Source: Chitinophagales bacterium
GTDB taxonomy: Bacteria > Bacteroidota > Bacteroidia > Chitinophagales > Chitinophagaceae
Direction: 5' to 3'
Assembly: GCA_026931325.1 (NCBI GenBank)
Contig: JAIXLO010000140.1
Location: 46,512-110,511, forward strand
Length of the DNA stretch: 64,000 nucleotides
Part shown: positions 53,259-61,564 of the stretch, piece after piece
Numbering within the stretch: position 1 is the stretch's first letter
Layout: every line of letters starts with the position of its first letter
Program-made: the position numbers and the translations under genes
Notes under the pieces: generated by a model
Seen by the model: the letters and a program-made list of their open reading frames with translations, nothing else
Databases searched by the model: none
Told to the model about the DNA's origin: nothing

Positions 53259-56165
53259 ATGAAGCAAAAGATTTTTATTTTTATCAGCATAATTTTATTT
53301 ACGCATAATATAATTGCTCAAAAGTTTTCTGAACAAACCCCACAAGCTATTCATTGGGCTGATAGTGTTTTTGCAACACTAACACCACAACAAAAAATTG
53401 CTCAGTTAATGATTATTAGGGCTCATAGTAATCTTGGTGATGAGCATATTCAAAAAGTTGTACAATTAATTAAAGAGTATAATATTGGAGGCTTATGTTT
53501 TTTTAATGGCTCACCTGTTAAACAAGCAAACCTTACAAACTATTATCAAAAAATTGCTCAAACGCCATTAATGATTTGTATTGATGGAGAATGGGGTTTA
53601 GCTATGCGTTTAGATAGTGTTATTCCTTTTCCTCGTCAATTAATGATTGGGGCTGTACAAGATGCAGCATTGGTTTATCAATTTGGAAAAGCAGTAGGAG
53701 AGCAGTGCAAAAGATTAGGTATTCATGTAAACTATGCACCTGTTGTTGATGTAAATAATAATCCTGATAACCCTGTAATTAATGATAGAAGTTTTGGAGA
53801 AGATAAATATAAAGTAGCACTCTATGGAATTCAATATATGAAAGGATTACAAGATGTTGGTGTTATGGCTTGTGCAAAACATTTTCCTGGTCATGGAGAT
53901 GTGAGTGTTGATAGCCATTATGATTTACCTATTATTACTAAAAGCAAACAGCAGTTAGATAGTTTAGAATTATACCCATTTAAAGAATTAATAAAAGCAG
54001 GAGTTGGTAGTATGATGATTGCACATTTATATATTCCTGCAATTGACTCTACAAAAAATTTAGCTACCTCTTTATCCAAGAAAAATGTAACAGATTTTTT
54101 GAAAAATGAATTAGGATATAAAGGCATAACATTTACAGATGGGTTAGAAATGCAGGGTGTAAAAAAATTTTTTCCAGATGATGAAATAGCTGTTCAAAGC
54201 CTTATTGCAGGAAATGATATGCTTTGTTTGCCAGAAAATGTTCCAAATAGCATCCATAAAATTTTAGATGCAATAGATAAAGGAAAATTAAGCTGGAATA
54301 CGATAAATGAAAGTGTAAAAAAAGTACTGATTACTAAATATCACTTAGGGTTAAATCAGCCAAAAGAAATAATAACAGATAATTTAGTTGAAGATTTGAA
54401 TAAATATACTAATCAGTTAAAACAACAAATAAGTGAACAATCTATAACTCTATTAAAATTATACAATAGCAAATTATTGCCTCTAACAAAAAAGAAAAAA
54501 GTTGCTTATGTTGGAATAGGATTACAGCAAGAAAATAATTTTTCAAAAGCATTAAAAGAAAAATATAATGCTACAATTTTTTTAAGAGATAATAAAGACA
54601 GCTCTTCATTAGACTCTATTAAAATTTTACTTGAAAAATATAAATCAATTATTGTAGGAATTCATAATTATAGCAGAAGACCAACAAATAATTTTGGTTT
54701 TAATGATAGTACAATAAGGTTTATACAATACTTGACCAAAAAGGAAAATACTATTGTGTTTGATTTTGGGAACCCTTATGCTATCAGAAATTTTTGTGAA
54801 ACAAAAAACTTAATTGCTTGTTATGAAGATGATAGTTTGACACATATTGCAGCTATTAAATTACTGAGTGGAAAAATTTCAGCAAAAGGGAAATTGCCTG
54901 TAACTGTTTGTAATAATTTTAAGTTTGGAGATGGAATTACCTACAACTATAATATGCCTTACACTTCTCCAGAATCAATGAATGTTAGTAGTGAAAAGCT
55001 TGCTTTAATTGATAGTATTGCATCTGATGCAATAAATAAAAATGCAACTCAAGGTGCTGAAATTTTAGTAGCAAAAAATGGAAAAGTTATTTATCATAAA
55101 AGTTTTGGATATACAGATACAACACACCTACAAAGTGTTTCAAACAATACTGTTTATGATATTGCATCAATAACAAAAGTGGCAGCAACTACCATTGCTG
55201 TTATGAAGTTGTATGATGAAAAAAAAATTGATTTAGAAAAAACTGTTGGCGATTATTTAAGTTGGACAAAAGGATCAAATAAAGCATCTATAAAAATAAA
55301 AAACCTTTTACTACATCAATCAGGCTTAGTTCCTTATATATCATTTTACAAACAAGTTACAGACACTATTTTAGCTAAACCATATAAAGAGTTTTTTTCT
55401 GTATCACAAAATGAAAACTTTCCTTATCGTGTTGCTGAAAATTTATACTTAAAAAAAGAGTATAGAGAAAAAATGTATGATACTATTTTAAATAGTGAAT
55501 TACTTGAACAGAATAAATATGTTTATAGCGATAATAATTTTATTCTTTTAGGATTAATTGTTGAGGAAATAACTAAACTACCTTTGGGAGTTTATGTAAG
55601 GGAAAATTTTTATCAACCCTTACAAATGACCAGCACTACATTTAAACCACGAGAACATTATACTTTACAAAACATTGCACCAACAGAGTTAGATACTTAT
55701 TTCAGACAACAATTATTACAAGGAGATGTACATGATGAAGGAGCAGCAATGTTTGGAGGTGTTGCTGGTCATGCTGGCTTGTTTAGTAATGCTTATGATT
55801 TAGCACAACTTTTTCAAATGCTATTAAACAATGGAGAGCTAAATGGAAAAAGATTCATAAGTAAAAAAACAATTAAGTTATTTACATCATACAATAGTAA
55901 TATTAGTAGAAGAGGTTTTGGGTTTGATAAACCAGAAAAAAATAATTCTTCAACCAAACAAGCATATCCATCCAAATATGCTTCATCCTCTACTTATGGT
56001 CATACAGGTTTTACAGGCACAAGCGTTTGGGTTGATCCTTCAAAACAATTAATTTACATTTTTTTATCAAATAGAGTGCATCCTACACGAACAAATATTT
56101 TATTAAACACTCTTAATATTAGAAGTAAAATTCAGGATGCTATTTATGGAGCTATTATTAAATAA
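53259..56165 (+). CDS. GH3 beta-N-acetylglucosaminidase / serine beta-lactamase-fold fusion
   Basis: 968 residues. Signal peptide ends NIIAQ. The GH3 domain (about 30-580) has KHFPGHGDVSVDSHYDLP near 207, the general acid-base region of NagZ-type enzymes, and the nucleophile D294 in FTDGLEMQG. The C-terminal beta-lactamase/PBP-like domain (about 585-965) has S637-I-T-K640, Y756-S-D-N759 and HTGFTGTSVW. The pair suggests a periplasmic enzyme on peptidoglycan fragments or amino-sugar glycans. Such fusions are known in Bacteroidota; substrate unknown. Confidence 0.9.
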   Translation: MKQKIFIFISIILFTHNIIAQKFSEQTPQAIHWADSVFATLTPQQKIAQLMIIRAHSNLGDEHIQKVVQLIKEYNIGGLCFFNGSPVKQANLTNYYQKIAQTPLMICIDGEWGLAMRLDSVIPFPRQLMIGAVQDAALVYQFGKAVGEQCKRLGIHVNYAPVVDVNNNPDNPVINDRSFGEDKYKVALYGIQYMKGLQDVGVMACAKHFPGHGDVSVDSHYDLPIITKSKQQLDSLELYPFKELIKAGVGSMMIAHLYIPAIDSTKNLATSLSKKNVTDFLKNELGYKGITFTDGLEMQGVKKFFPDDEIAVQSLIAGNDMLCLPENVPNSIHKILDAIDKGKLSWNTINESVKKVLITKYHLGLNQPKEIITDNLVEDLNKYTNQLKQQISEQSITLLKLYNSKLLPLTKKKKVAYVGIGLQQENNFSKALKEKYNATIFLRDNKDSSSLDSIKILLEKYKSIIVGIHNYSRRPTNNFGFNDSTIRFIQYLTKKENTIVFDFGNPYAIRNFCETKNLIACYEDDSLTHIAAIKLLSGKISAKGKLPVTVCNNFKFGDGITYNYNMPYTSPESMNVSSEKLALIDSIASDAINKNATQGAEILVAKNGKVIYHKSFGYTDTTHLQSVSNNTVYDIASITKVAATTIAVMKLYDEKKIDLEKTVGDYLSWTKGSNKASIKIKNLLLHQSGLVPYISFYKQVTDTILAKPYKEFFSVSQNENFPYRVAENLYLKKEYREKMYDTILNSELLEQNKYVYSDNNFILLGLIVEEITKLPLGVYVRENFYQPLQMTSTTFKPREHYTLQNIAPTELDTYFRQQLLQGDVHDEGAAMFGGVAGHAGLFSNAYDLAQLFQMLLNNGELNGKRFISKKTIKLFTSYNSNISRRGFGFDKPEKNNSSTKQAYPSKYASSSTYGHTGFTGTSVWVDPSKQLIYIFLSNRVHPTRTNILLNTLNIRSKIQDAIYGAIIK

Positions 56166-56177
56166 TGTGTAATAAAA

Positions 56178-56201
56178 AAAGGAGCTTTTATTAGCTCCTT
56201 T
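56178..56201. terminator. bidirectional terminator between the GH3 fusion and nusG
   Basis: AAAGGAGCT (56178-56186) and AGCTCCTTT (56193-56201) form a perfect 9-bp stem with a 6-nt loop between convergent genes. Confidence 0.8.
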
Positions 56202-56204
56202 CTA

Positions 56205-56807
56205 TTAACTTATTTTTTCAACCTGCATATAATTCAGTTCTACAGGAGTACTTCTACCAAAGATTTTTACTACAACTTTTAATTTTTTCTTCTCATCATT
56301 TACTTCTTCAATTACACCATTAAAGTCGTTAAATGGTCCTTCAATAATTTTAATTGTTTCTCCAACAATATATGGTTCACTAATTGAAATTCCTCCATCA
56401 TTCATTTCATCAACTCTACCAAGCATTTTATTTACTTCATTTTCACGTAGTGAAATAATATTTCCTTTAGAGCCTTTACCATCAGTTAAAAAATGCATGA
56501 TGTTAGATATATTGCTTATATGCTGCACAATATCATCACTTAGTTTTCCATCAATAACTTCAAGCATTACATAACCAGGGAAATAGTTTTTTTCTCTCAT
56601 TACTTTTTTACCACCTTGCACTTTATAAACCTTTTCCATTGGTAAAAACACCTGTTTAATAATTTTTGTCCAGCCATTACGTGCAATATCTTTATCTAAG
56701 TATTCTTTTACACTACGTTCTTTTCCACTTACTACACGTAAAACATACCACTTTGTATTACTGGCAGGTTGCTTTTCTAATGTTTCTTGTGCTGTTGTTT
56801 CTTCCAT
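56205..56807 (-). CDS. nusG: transcription termination/antitermination protein NusG
   Basis: 200 residues from the ATG at 56807; an adjacent GTG at 56810 is also possible. The NGN domain has KWYVLRVVSGKERSVKEYLD and KNYFPGYVMLEV. The C-terminal KOW domain has GETIKIIEGPFNDFNGVIEEVNDEKKKLKV. NusG travels with RNA polymerase and, with S10/NusE, links transcription to translation. In most bacteria rplK-rplA-rplJ-rplL-rpoB-rpoC follow; here the cluster ends with nusG. Confidence 0.96.
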   Translation of the reverse strand: MEETTAQETLEKQPASNTKWYVLRVVSGKERSVKEYLDKDIARNGWTKIIKQVFLPMEKVYKVQGGKKVMREKNYFPGYVMLEVIDGKLSDDIVQHISNISNIMHFLTDGKGSKGNIISLRENEVNKMLGRVDEMNDGGISISEPYIVGETIKIIEGPFNDFNGVIEEVNDEKKKLKVVVKIFGRSTPVELNYMQVEKIS

Positions 56808-56812
56808 CACAA

Positions 56813-57007
56813 TTAATTTAATAACTTATAAATCATTTTTAATACTTGGCTACTTACAGAATCCATTACCCAAATTAAAGCAGTAATGATTATAGTAGCC
56901 ACAAGTACAATTACAGTACTTTGTTGTAATTGTAACCAAGTTGGCCAAGTAACTTTTTCTGACAATTCCTTATAACTGTCTCTAAAGAATGTTGAAATTT
57001 TATTCAC
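56813..57007 (-). CDS. secE: preprotein translocase subunit SecE
   Basis: 64 residues from a GTG start at 57007. An amphipathic N-terminus with SYKELSEKVTWPTWLQLQQSTVIVL leads into one transmembrane helix (about 33-54). SecE clamps SecY (11108-12457). It lies 5 nt before nusG, the standard pair. Confidence 0.93.
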   Translation of the reverse strand: MNKISTFFRDSYKELSEKVTWPTWLQLQQSTVIVLVATIIITALIWVMDSVSSQVLKMIYKLLN

Positions 57008-57043
57008 TTTATTTTATTTTAAGAAGTAAAAATAATTTTTTAG

Positions 57044-57114
57044 CACGGGCACAAGGATTCGAACCCTGATCAAAGGTTTTGGAGACCTCTATTCTACCAT
57101 TGAACTATGCCCGT
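57044..57114 (-). tRNA. tRNA-Trp (CCA)
   Basis: 71 nt on the minus strand. Acceptor ACGGGCA/TGCCCGT, anticodon loop CTCCAAA with anticodon CCA, T-loop TTCGAAT. The discriminator is G and the 3' CCA is not encoded. It lies between tuf and secE. Confidence 0.95.
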
Positions 57115-57118
57115 TTTT

Positions 57119-57126
57119 AAAGAACT
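57119..57126 (-). promoter_or_regulatory. boxA-like element before tRNA-Trp
   Basis: On the minus strand AGTTCTTTAAAAA begins at 57126, ending its 8-nt core 4 nt before the tRNA. It resembles boxA antitermination sites (E. coli TGCTCTTTA, Bacillus TGTTCTTTGAAAA). Confidence 0.5.
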
Positions 57127-57140
57127 ATGCTTATATGAAA

Positions 57141-57177
57141 GCTAAAAGCTATTAGCGATTAGCCAATAGCTTTTAGC
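57141..57177 (-). repeat. 13-bp inverted repeat in the tuf-tRNA-Trp gap
   Basis: GCTAAAAGCTATT (57141-57153) pairs perfectly with AATAGCTTTTAGC (57165-57177). A related smaller hairpin GGCTA/TAGCC (57229-57233 with 57242-57246) lies just after the tuf stop. Between them a minus-strand TATCTTTG (57185-57192) fits a -7 promoter box, so tRNA-Trp-secE-nusG might have a second promoter. Confidence 0.55.
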
Positions 57178-57250
57178 ATATTTACAAAGATAGGCTTTTG
57201 TTATTAATTTTTTGTTTTAAAAATTAATGGCTAAAAGCTTATAGCCTTTC

Positions 57251-58438
57251 TTATTTTATTATTTCTGTAACTTGTCCAGCACCTACTGTTCTACCACCTT
57301 CACGAATAGCAAATTTTAAACCTTTCTCCATTGCTATAGGAGCAATTAATGTAACAGTAATACTAACATTATCACCAGGCATTACCATCTCTGTTCCTTC
57401 AGGTAAATGAATTTCACCAGTTACATCAGTTGTACGGAAATAGAATTGTGGACGATATTTATTAAAGAATGGAGTATGACGTCCACCTTCATCTTTACTT
57501 AATACATAAACTTCACCTTTAAATTCTGTATGTGGAGTAATAGATTTAGGAGCACAAATTACCATACCACGACGGATATCTTTTTTCTCGATACCACGTA
57601 ATAATAAACCTGCATTATCACCTGCTTCACCACGGTCTAATAATTTTTTAAACATCTCTACGCCAGTAACAGTAGAATTTAGAGGTTGCTCTTGTAAACC
57701 AACTATCTCAACTGCATCTCCAACTTTAACTACACCACGTTCAATACGACCAGTAGCTACAGTACCACGTCCTGTGATAGAAAATACATCTTCTACGCTC
57801 ATTAAAAATGGTAAATCAATTGGGCGTGGTGGTAAAGGAATATATTCATCCACTGCTTTCATTAATTCTAAAATAGCATCAACCCACTTTTGTTCTCCAG
57901 CTAAAGCACCTGTTGCAGAACCTTTAATAATTGGTGTGTTATCGCCATCAAATCCTCTTTTTGATAATTCATCACGAACTTCCATTTCTACTAAGTCTAA
58001 TAATTCTGGGTCGTCAACTAAGTCAACTTTATTTAAGAAAACTACTATACGAGGTACACCTACCTGACGAGCTAATAGAATATGTTCTTTTGTTTGAGGC
58101 ATAGGACCATCTGTAGCAGCTACTACTAAAATTGCACCATCCATTTGAGCAGCACCAGTAATCATGTTTTTTACATAGTCTGCGTGGCCTGGACAGTCAA
58201 CGTGAGCATAGTGACGATTGGCTGTTTGATATTCAACGTGAGCTGTATTAATTGTAATACCACGTTCTTTTTCTTCTGGAGCTCCGTCAATTTCATCATA
58301 CTTTCTAGCCTGTGCCAAACCTTGTTTAGATAGAATGTCTGTAATGGCAGCAGTTAAAGTTGTTTTACCATGGTCAACGTGACCAATAGTTCCAATGTTT
58401 ACGTGAGGTTTCTCCCTCTTAAAGGTCTCTTTAGACAT
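57251..58438 (-). CDS. tuf: elongation factor Tu
   Basis: 395 residues, full length. G1 [10 protein letters not shown] lies at 19-28, DCPGHADY near 81, NKVDLVDD near 136, and GSATGALAG near 174. Domains 2 and 3 are complete, ending [15 protein letters not shown]-like ([17 protein letters not shown]). EF-Tu brings aminoacyl-tRNA to the ribosome. It sits in the classical context of four tRNA genes upstream and secE-nusG downstream. This is the only tuf in the window; no copy accompanies rpsJ. Confidence 0.99.
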   Translation of the reverse strand: MSKETFKREKPHVNIGTIGHVDHGKTTLTAAITDILSKQGLAQARKYDEIDGAPEEKERGITINTAHVEYQTANRHYAHVDCPGHADYVKNMITGAAQMDGAILVVAATDGPMPQTKEHILLARQVGVPRIVVFLNKVDLVDDPELLDLVEMEVRDELSKRGFDGDNTPIIKGSATGALAGEQKWVDAILELMKAVDEYIPLPPRPIDLPFLMSVEDVFSITGRGTVATGRIERGVVKVGDAVEIVGLQEQPLNSTVTGVEMFKKLLDRGEAGDNAGLLLRGIEKKDIRRGMVICAPKSITPHTEFKGEVYVLSKDEGGRHTPFFNKYRPQFYFRTTDVTGEIHLPEGTEMVMPGDNVSITVTLIAPIAMEKGLKFAIREGGRTVGAGQVTEIIK

Positions 58439-58529
58439 TTTTATCGATTTTTAGTTGTGTTAAAAAATTATAGCTTAAAGCTATGTTTATTATTGATTGA
58501 ATATTTATTAATTATTTTTAAAGCTTTAG

Positions 58530-58601
<72 letters not shown>

Positions 58602-58654
58602 TGGTAGAGTTTAGAAGTTGAGTAATATTCTCACAACATCTCATCTATTATTTT

Positions 58655-58662
58655 AAAGAACT
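58655..58662 (-). promoter_or_regulatory. boxA-like element between tRNA-Gly and tRNA-Thr(GGT)
   Basis: Minus-strand core AGTTCTTT followed by AAAA, within the near-palindrome TTTAAAGAACTTTAAA. It starts 9 nt after the tRNA-Gly 3' end. Confidence 0.45.
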
Positions 58663-58671
58663 TTAAAAATG

Positions 58672-58744
58672 AGCGGAAGACCGGGCTCGAACCGGCCACC
58701 TGAAGCTTGGAAGGCTACCGCTCTACCAAATGAGCTACTTCCGC
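58672..58744 (-). tRNA. tRNA-Gly (TCC)
   Basis: 73 nt, minus strand. Acceptor GCGGAAG/CTTCCGC, anticodon loop CTTCCAA giving anticodon TCC, T-stem GCCGG/CCGGT around TTCGAGC. The anticodon stem has one T-T mismatch. No encoded CCA. Confidence 0.94.
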
Positions 58745-58830
58745 TAATAAAAATTTATAAAATTTATTGTTCGATAAATTATGTTGTAGTAACAAGCATA
58801 TTTAATAAACAAAAAAAACTATAAACTTTC

Positions 58831-58838
58831 AAAGAACT
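58831..58838 (-). promoter_or_regulatory. boxA-like element between tRNA-Tyr and tRNA-Gly
   Basis: Minus-strand AGTTCTTTGAAAG, the closest of the four to the Bacillus rrn boxA TGTTCTTTGAAAA. It begins 1 nt after the tRNA-Tyr discriminator. Confidence 0.5.
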
Positions 58839-58839
58839 G

Positions 58840-58922
58840 TGGGCAGTGGTGGATTCGAACCACCGAAGTCGAAAGACAGCGGATTTACAGTCCGCCCCAT
58901 TTGGCCGCTCTGGAAACTGCCC
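58840..58922 (-). tRNA. tRNA-Tyr (GTA)
   Basis: 83 nt, minus strand, with a long class II variable arm. Acceptor GGGCAGT/ACTGCCC, anticodon loop CTGTAAA giving anticodon GTA, T-loop TTCGAAT, discriminator A. No encoded CCA. Confidence 0.95.
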
Positions 58923-58929
58923 CTTTAAT

Positions 58930-58943
58930 ATGCTTTTCAGCAT
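58930..58943 (-). promoter_or_regulatory. tetraloop hairpin between tRNA-Thr(TGT) and tRNA-Tyr
   Basis: On the minus strand ATGCT-GAAA-AGCAT, a 5-bp stem with a GNRA loop. It may guide tRNA processing. This spacer is the only one of the upstream tRNA spacers without a boxA-like element. Confidence 0.35.
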
Positions 58944-58949
58944 TTTAAG

Positions 58950-59022
58950 AGCCACTTGTCGGACTCGAACCAACGACCTGCTGATTACAAATCAGCTGCT
59001 CTACCAGCTGAGCTAAAGTGGC
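58950..59022 (-). tRNA. tRNA-Thr (TGT)
   Basis: 73 nt, minus strand. Acceptor GCCACTT/AAGTGGC, anticodon loop TTTGTAA giving anticodon TGT, T-loop TTCGAGT. No encoded CCA. First gene of the tRNA-tuf-secE-nusG transcript. Confidence 0.95.
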
Positions 59023-59040
59023 ATTATAGTTTTATCACAT

Positions 59041-59048
59041 AAAGAACT
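59041..59048 (-). promoter_or_regulatory. leader boxA-like element of the tRNA-tuf unit
   Basis: Minus-strand AGTTCTTTATG lies between the putative promoter (59068-59097) and the first tRNA, the position boxA takes in stable-RNA leaders. Confidence 0.5.
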
Positions 59049-59067
59049 ATTCCTTTTTTCAGGACGG

Positions 59068-59097
59068 CAAAGGTTATGGAAAACTAATATCAACAAA
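59068..59097 (-). promoter_or_regulatory. putative promoter of the tRNA-tuf-secE-nusG unit
   Basis: On the minus strand TAACCTTTG (59076-59068) approximates TAnnTTTG with one extra base, and TTTG (59097-59094) lies 17 bp upstream. The AACCTTTG core resembles the rpsJ -7 box. The rest of the 59023-59304 gap is AT-rich with no other feature I can name. Confidence 0.4.
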
Positions 59098-59304
59098 ATT
59101 CTTGAAAAGATTTTTTTTGATATTTTATTGTTATAAGAAAAAATCTTTTAAAAAAAGTAAAATAATTAAGTCTTTTTCTACTTTTTATTGAACTTTTAAG
59201 TATAAAGTAAAGCCAAATAGAAAGATACTTTTCTTTACAATTTTCTTATTACTTTTAAATTGTTATTAGTTAACAAAATTATTGAACAATTTAAAGTTTT
59301 GGCT

Positions 59305-59631
59305 ATGACCATAGAAGAAGCACAACAACAAGTAGATACATGGATAAAAACAGTTGGCGTAAGATATTTTAATGAGCTAACCAATTTGGGTATTTTAATG
59401 GAAGAAGTGGGGGAGTTATCTCGTATAATGGTAAGAACTTATGGAGAACAATCTTTTAAAGAAAGCGATAAAGGCAAAGATTTGGCAGATGAAATGGCAG
59501 ATATTTTATGGGTTCTTATTTGTTTAGCTAATCAAACTGGCACAAATCTTACAGAAGCATTTCAGAAAAATATGGAGAAAAAAAATATACGAGATTTTAA
59601 TCGTCATCAACACAATAAAAAAATTCATTAG
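59305..59631 (+). CDS. MazG-like nucleotide pyrophosphohydrolase
   Basis: 108 residues from the ATG at 59305 (MTIEEAQQQVDTWIK); an upstream in-frame TTG at 59260 is unlikely. The all-alpha NTP-PPase motif is visible: the EEVGEL helix (ExxE) and DEMADILWVLICLA (ExxD), the magnesium ligands. It probably hydrolyses a (d)NTP or related house-cleaning substrate. The gene precedes a small membrane protein by 38 nt. Confidence 0.88.
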   Translation: MTIEEAQQQVDTWIKTVGVRYFNELTNLGILMEEVGELSRIMVRTYGEQSFKESDKGKDLADEMADILWVLICLANQTGTNLTEAFQKNMEKKNIRDFNRHQHNKKIH

Positions 59632-59669
59632 TCGTTTCTTCTTTAGTACTAAACATAATCTTATATCTT

Positions 59670-59918
59670 ATGATAGTAAATACTGTTTTATTATCAAATG
59701 TAATTTTGCTATATGGTTCAGCCATAATATTTATCATTGTAGCAGCTATAGCACTAAAACTATTTTATTCTTTTTCTATCAGAGGAAAATTAAAAGAATA
59801 TCAAAGTGAAATTGCAAAGAGCCACTCTAAAATTTTAAAATTAGAGGTTACCAATGAAAAACTAAAACAACGTGTAAAGGAATTGGAAACAATTATACAA
59901 CGCCCCAAAATTGCATAG
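59670..59918 (+). CDS. small membrane protein with coiled coil
   Basis: 82 residues. One transmembrane helix (about 8-33) is followed by a basic patch (SIRGKLKEY) and a heptad-rich cytoplasmic coiled coil (about 40-76). No family is recognised. Codon usage and spacing behind the MazG-like gene support a real gene. The topology resembles small scaffolding or division-type proteins, but I assign no function. Confidence 0.6.
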   Translation: MIVNTVLLSNVILLYGSAIIFIIVAAIALKLFYSFSIRGKLKEYQSEIAKSHSKILKLEVTNEKLKQRVKELETIIQRPKIA

Positions 59919-59945
59919 ATAAAGCTTAAACTCATCTTTATTAAT

Positions 59946-59961
59946 GTAGTTTTTAAACTAC
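59946..59961 (+). terminator. weak hairpin after the coiled-coil protein gene
   Basis: GTAGTTT (59946-59952) pairs with AAACTAC (59955-59961). The 2-nt centre means the inner pair must open, and no T-run follows. It may be a weak terminator in the 172-nt gap before glyS. Confidence 0.3.
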
Positions 59962-60074
59962 TATATTGGTGTAAATATTATCTTACACTCTCCATTTTAA
60001 ACCTATATTGCTGCTAAGTGCTTTCCTTTAGCTATTAACTTTTATCTTTCTGTTCATAATGTTTGCTTTTTTAT

Positions 60075-60082
60075 TAGGTTTG
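60075..60082 (+). promoter_or_regulatory. putative glyS promoter -7 box
   Basis: TAGGTTTG fits TAnnTTTG and ends 8 nt before the glyS ATG, implying a leader of only a few nucleotides. No clear -33 TTG is seen. Confidence 0.45.
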
Positions 60083-60090
60083 CCGCCATT

Positions 60091-61563
60091 ATGAGTATTC
60101 AGCAAGATAATAAACTTCAACAAATAATTTCTCATGCCAAAGAGTATGGCTTTGTATTTCCTTCAAGTGAAATTTATGATGGCTTAAGTGCAGTTTATGA
60201 TTACGGTCCTTATGGTTGTGAATTGAAAAAAAATATTAGAGATTATTGGTGGAAAAGTATGACACAAATGCATGATAATATTGTAGGCATAGATGCTGCA
60301 ATTTTTATGCATCCAACAACTTGGAAAGCCAGTGGACACGTTGATAATTTTAGTGATCCAATGATTGATAATAAGGATAGCAAAAAACGTTATCGTGTTG
60401 ATCATTTAATTGAAGCCAAAGCAGAAGAATTAGCTCAAGAAGGAAAAAAGGATGAAGAAGCTACATTGTTAAAAAAAATGGATGAACTTTTAGCTGCTGA
60501 AGATTTTGTTGGATTAAAAAAATTAATTGATGATAATAATATTAAATGTTCTATAAGTGGTACAGCAAATTGGACAGATATTCGTCAATTTAATTTAATG
60601 TTTAAAACAGAGTTTGGTGCTATTGCTTCTGATAATGCAGATGATAATATTGTATATTTAAGACCAGAAACTGCTCAAGGAATTTTTGTAAATTTTTTGA
60701 ATGTACAAAAAACTGCCAGAATGAAAATTCCTTTTGGTATTGCACAAACAGGTAAAGCTTTTAGAAATGAAATTGTAGCAAGACAATTTATTTTTAGAAT
60801 GAGAGAGTTTGAACAAATGGAAATGCAATTTTTTGTTAGACCTGGTACTGAAGGTGAATGGTATAAATTTTGGAAAGAAGAAAGATTAAACTGGCATTTA
60901 AGTTTAGGAATTTCTAAAGATAAATATCGCTATCACGACCATGTAAAATTAGCTCACTATGCTAAAGAAGCTTGTGATATAGAATTTGAATTTCCTATTG
61001 GCTTTAAAGAAGTAGAAGGCATACATAGCAGAAGTGATTTTGATTTAAGCCAACATCAGTATTACAGCAAAAAGAAGCAACAATATTTTGATAATGACAT
61101 TAATCCAGAAACTGGAAAGCCTTATGGGAATTATGTTCCTTATGTAATTGAAACTTCAATAGGTTTGGATAGAATGTTTTTATTAATTCTTTCAAATGCT
61201 TATGAAGAAGAAGTGATTACTAAAGAAGATGGTTCAACAGATAGTAGAGTTGTATTGCATATTCCAGCAAAAATTGCTCCTGTTAAATTAGCTATTCTTC
61301 CACTGCTTAAGAAGGATGGATTACCAGAAATTGCTAAGCAATTATTAGAAGAATGTAAACCACACTTTAAATGTTTTTATGAAGAAAAAGATGCAATAGG
61401 AAAAAGGTATCGTAGGCAAGATGCTATTGGTACACCTTTTTGTGTAACAATAGATCATCAAACCAAAGAAGATAATACTGTAACTATCCGTTATAGGGAT
61501 AGTATGAAACAGGAAAGAATACCATTAAGCAAAGTAAAGCAATTAGTATTAGGAGAAATTTAA
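60091..61563 (+). CDS. glyS: glycyl-tRNA synthetase, alpha2 type
   Basis: 490 residues, the single-chain class II dimer form (as in eukaryotes and Bacteroidota) rather than the alpha2-beta2 enzyme. It starts SIQQDNKLQQIISHAKEYGFVFPSSEIYDGLSAVYDYGPYGCELKKNI. Motif 2 is in FGIAQTGKAFRNEI, the glycine pocket in RMREFEQMEMQFF, and motif 3 in SIGLDRMFL. The C-terminal anticodon-binding domain begins about residue 385. It charges tRNA-Gly, one of which (TCC) lies at 58672. Confidence 0.97.
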   Translation: MSIQQDNKLQQIISHAKEYGFVFPSSEIYDGLSAVYDYGPYGCELKKNIRDYWWKSMTQMHDNIVGIDAAIFMHPTTWKASGHVDNFSDPMIDNKDSKKRYRVDHLIEAKAEELAQEGKKDEEATLLKKMDELLAAEDFVGLKKLIDDNNIKCSISGTANWTDIRQFNLMFKTEFGAIASDNADDNIVYLRPETAQGIFVNFLNVQKTARMKIPFGIAQTGKAFRNEIVARQFIFRMREFEQMEMQFFVRPGTEGEWYKFWKEERLNWHLSLGISKDKYRYHDHVKLAHYAKEACDIEFEFPIGFKEVEGIHSRSDFDLSQHQYYSKKKQQYFDNDINPETGKPYGNYVPYVIETSIGLDRMFLLILSNAYEEEVITKEDGSTDSRVVLHIPAKIAPVKLAILPLLKKDGLPEIAKQLLEECKPHFKCFYEEKDAIGKRYRRQDAIGTPFCVTIDHQTKEDNTVTIRYRDSMKQERIPLSKVKQLVLGEI

Positions 61564-61564
61564 T

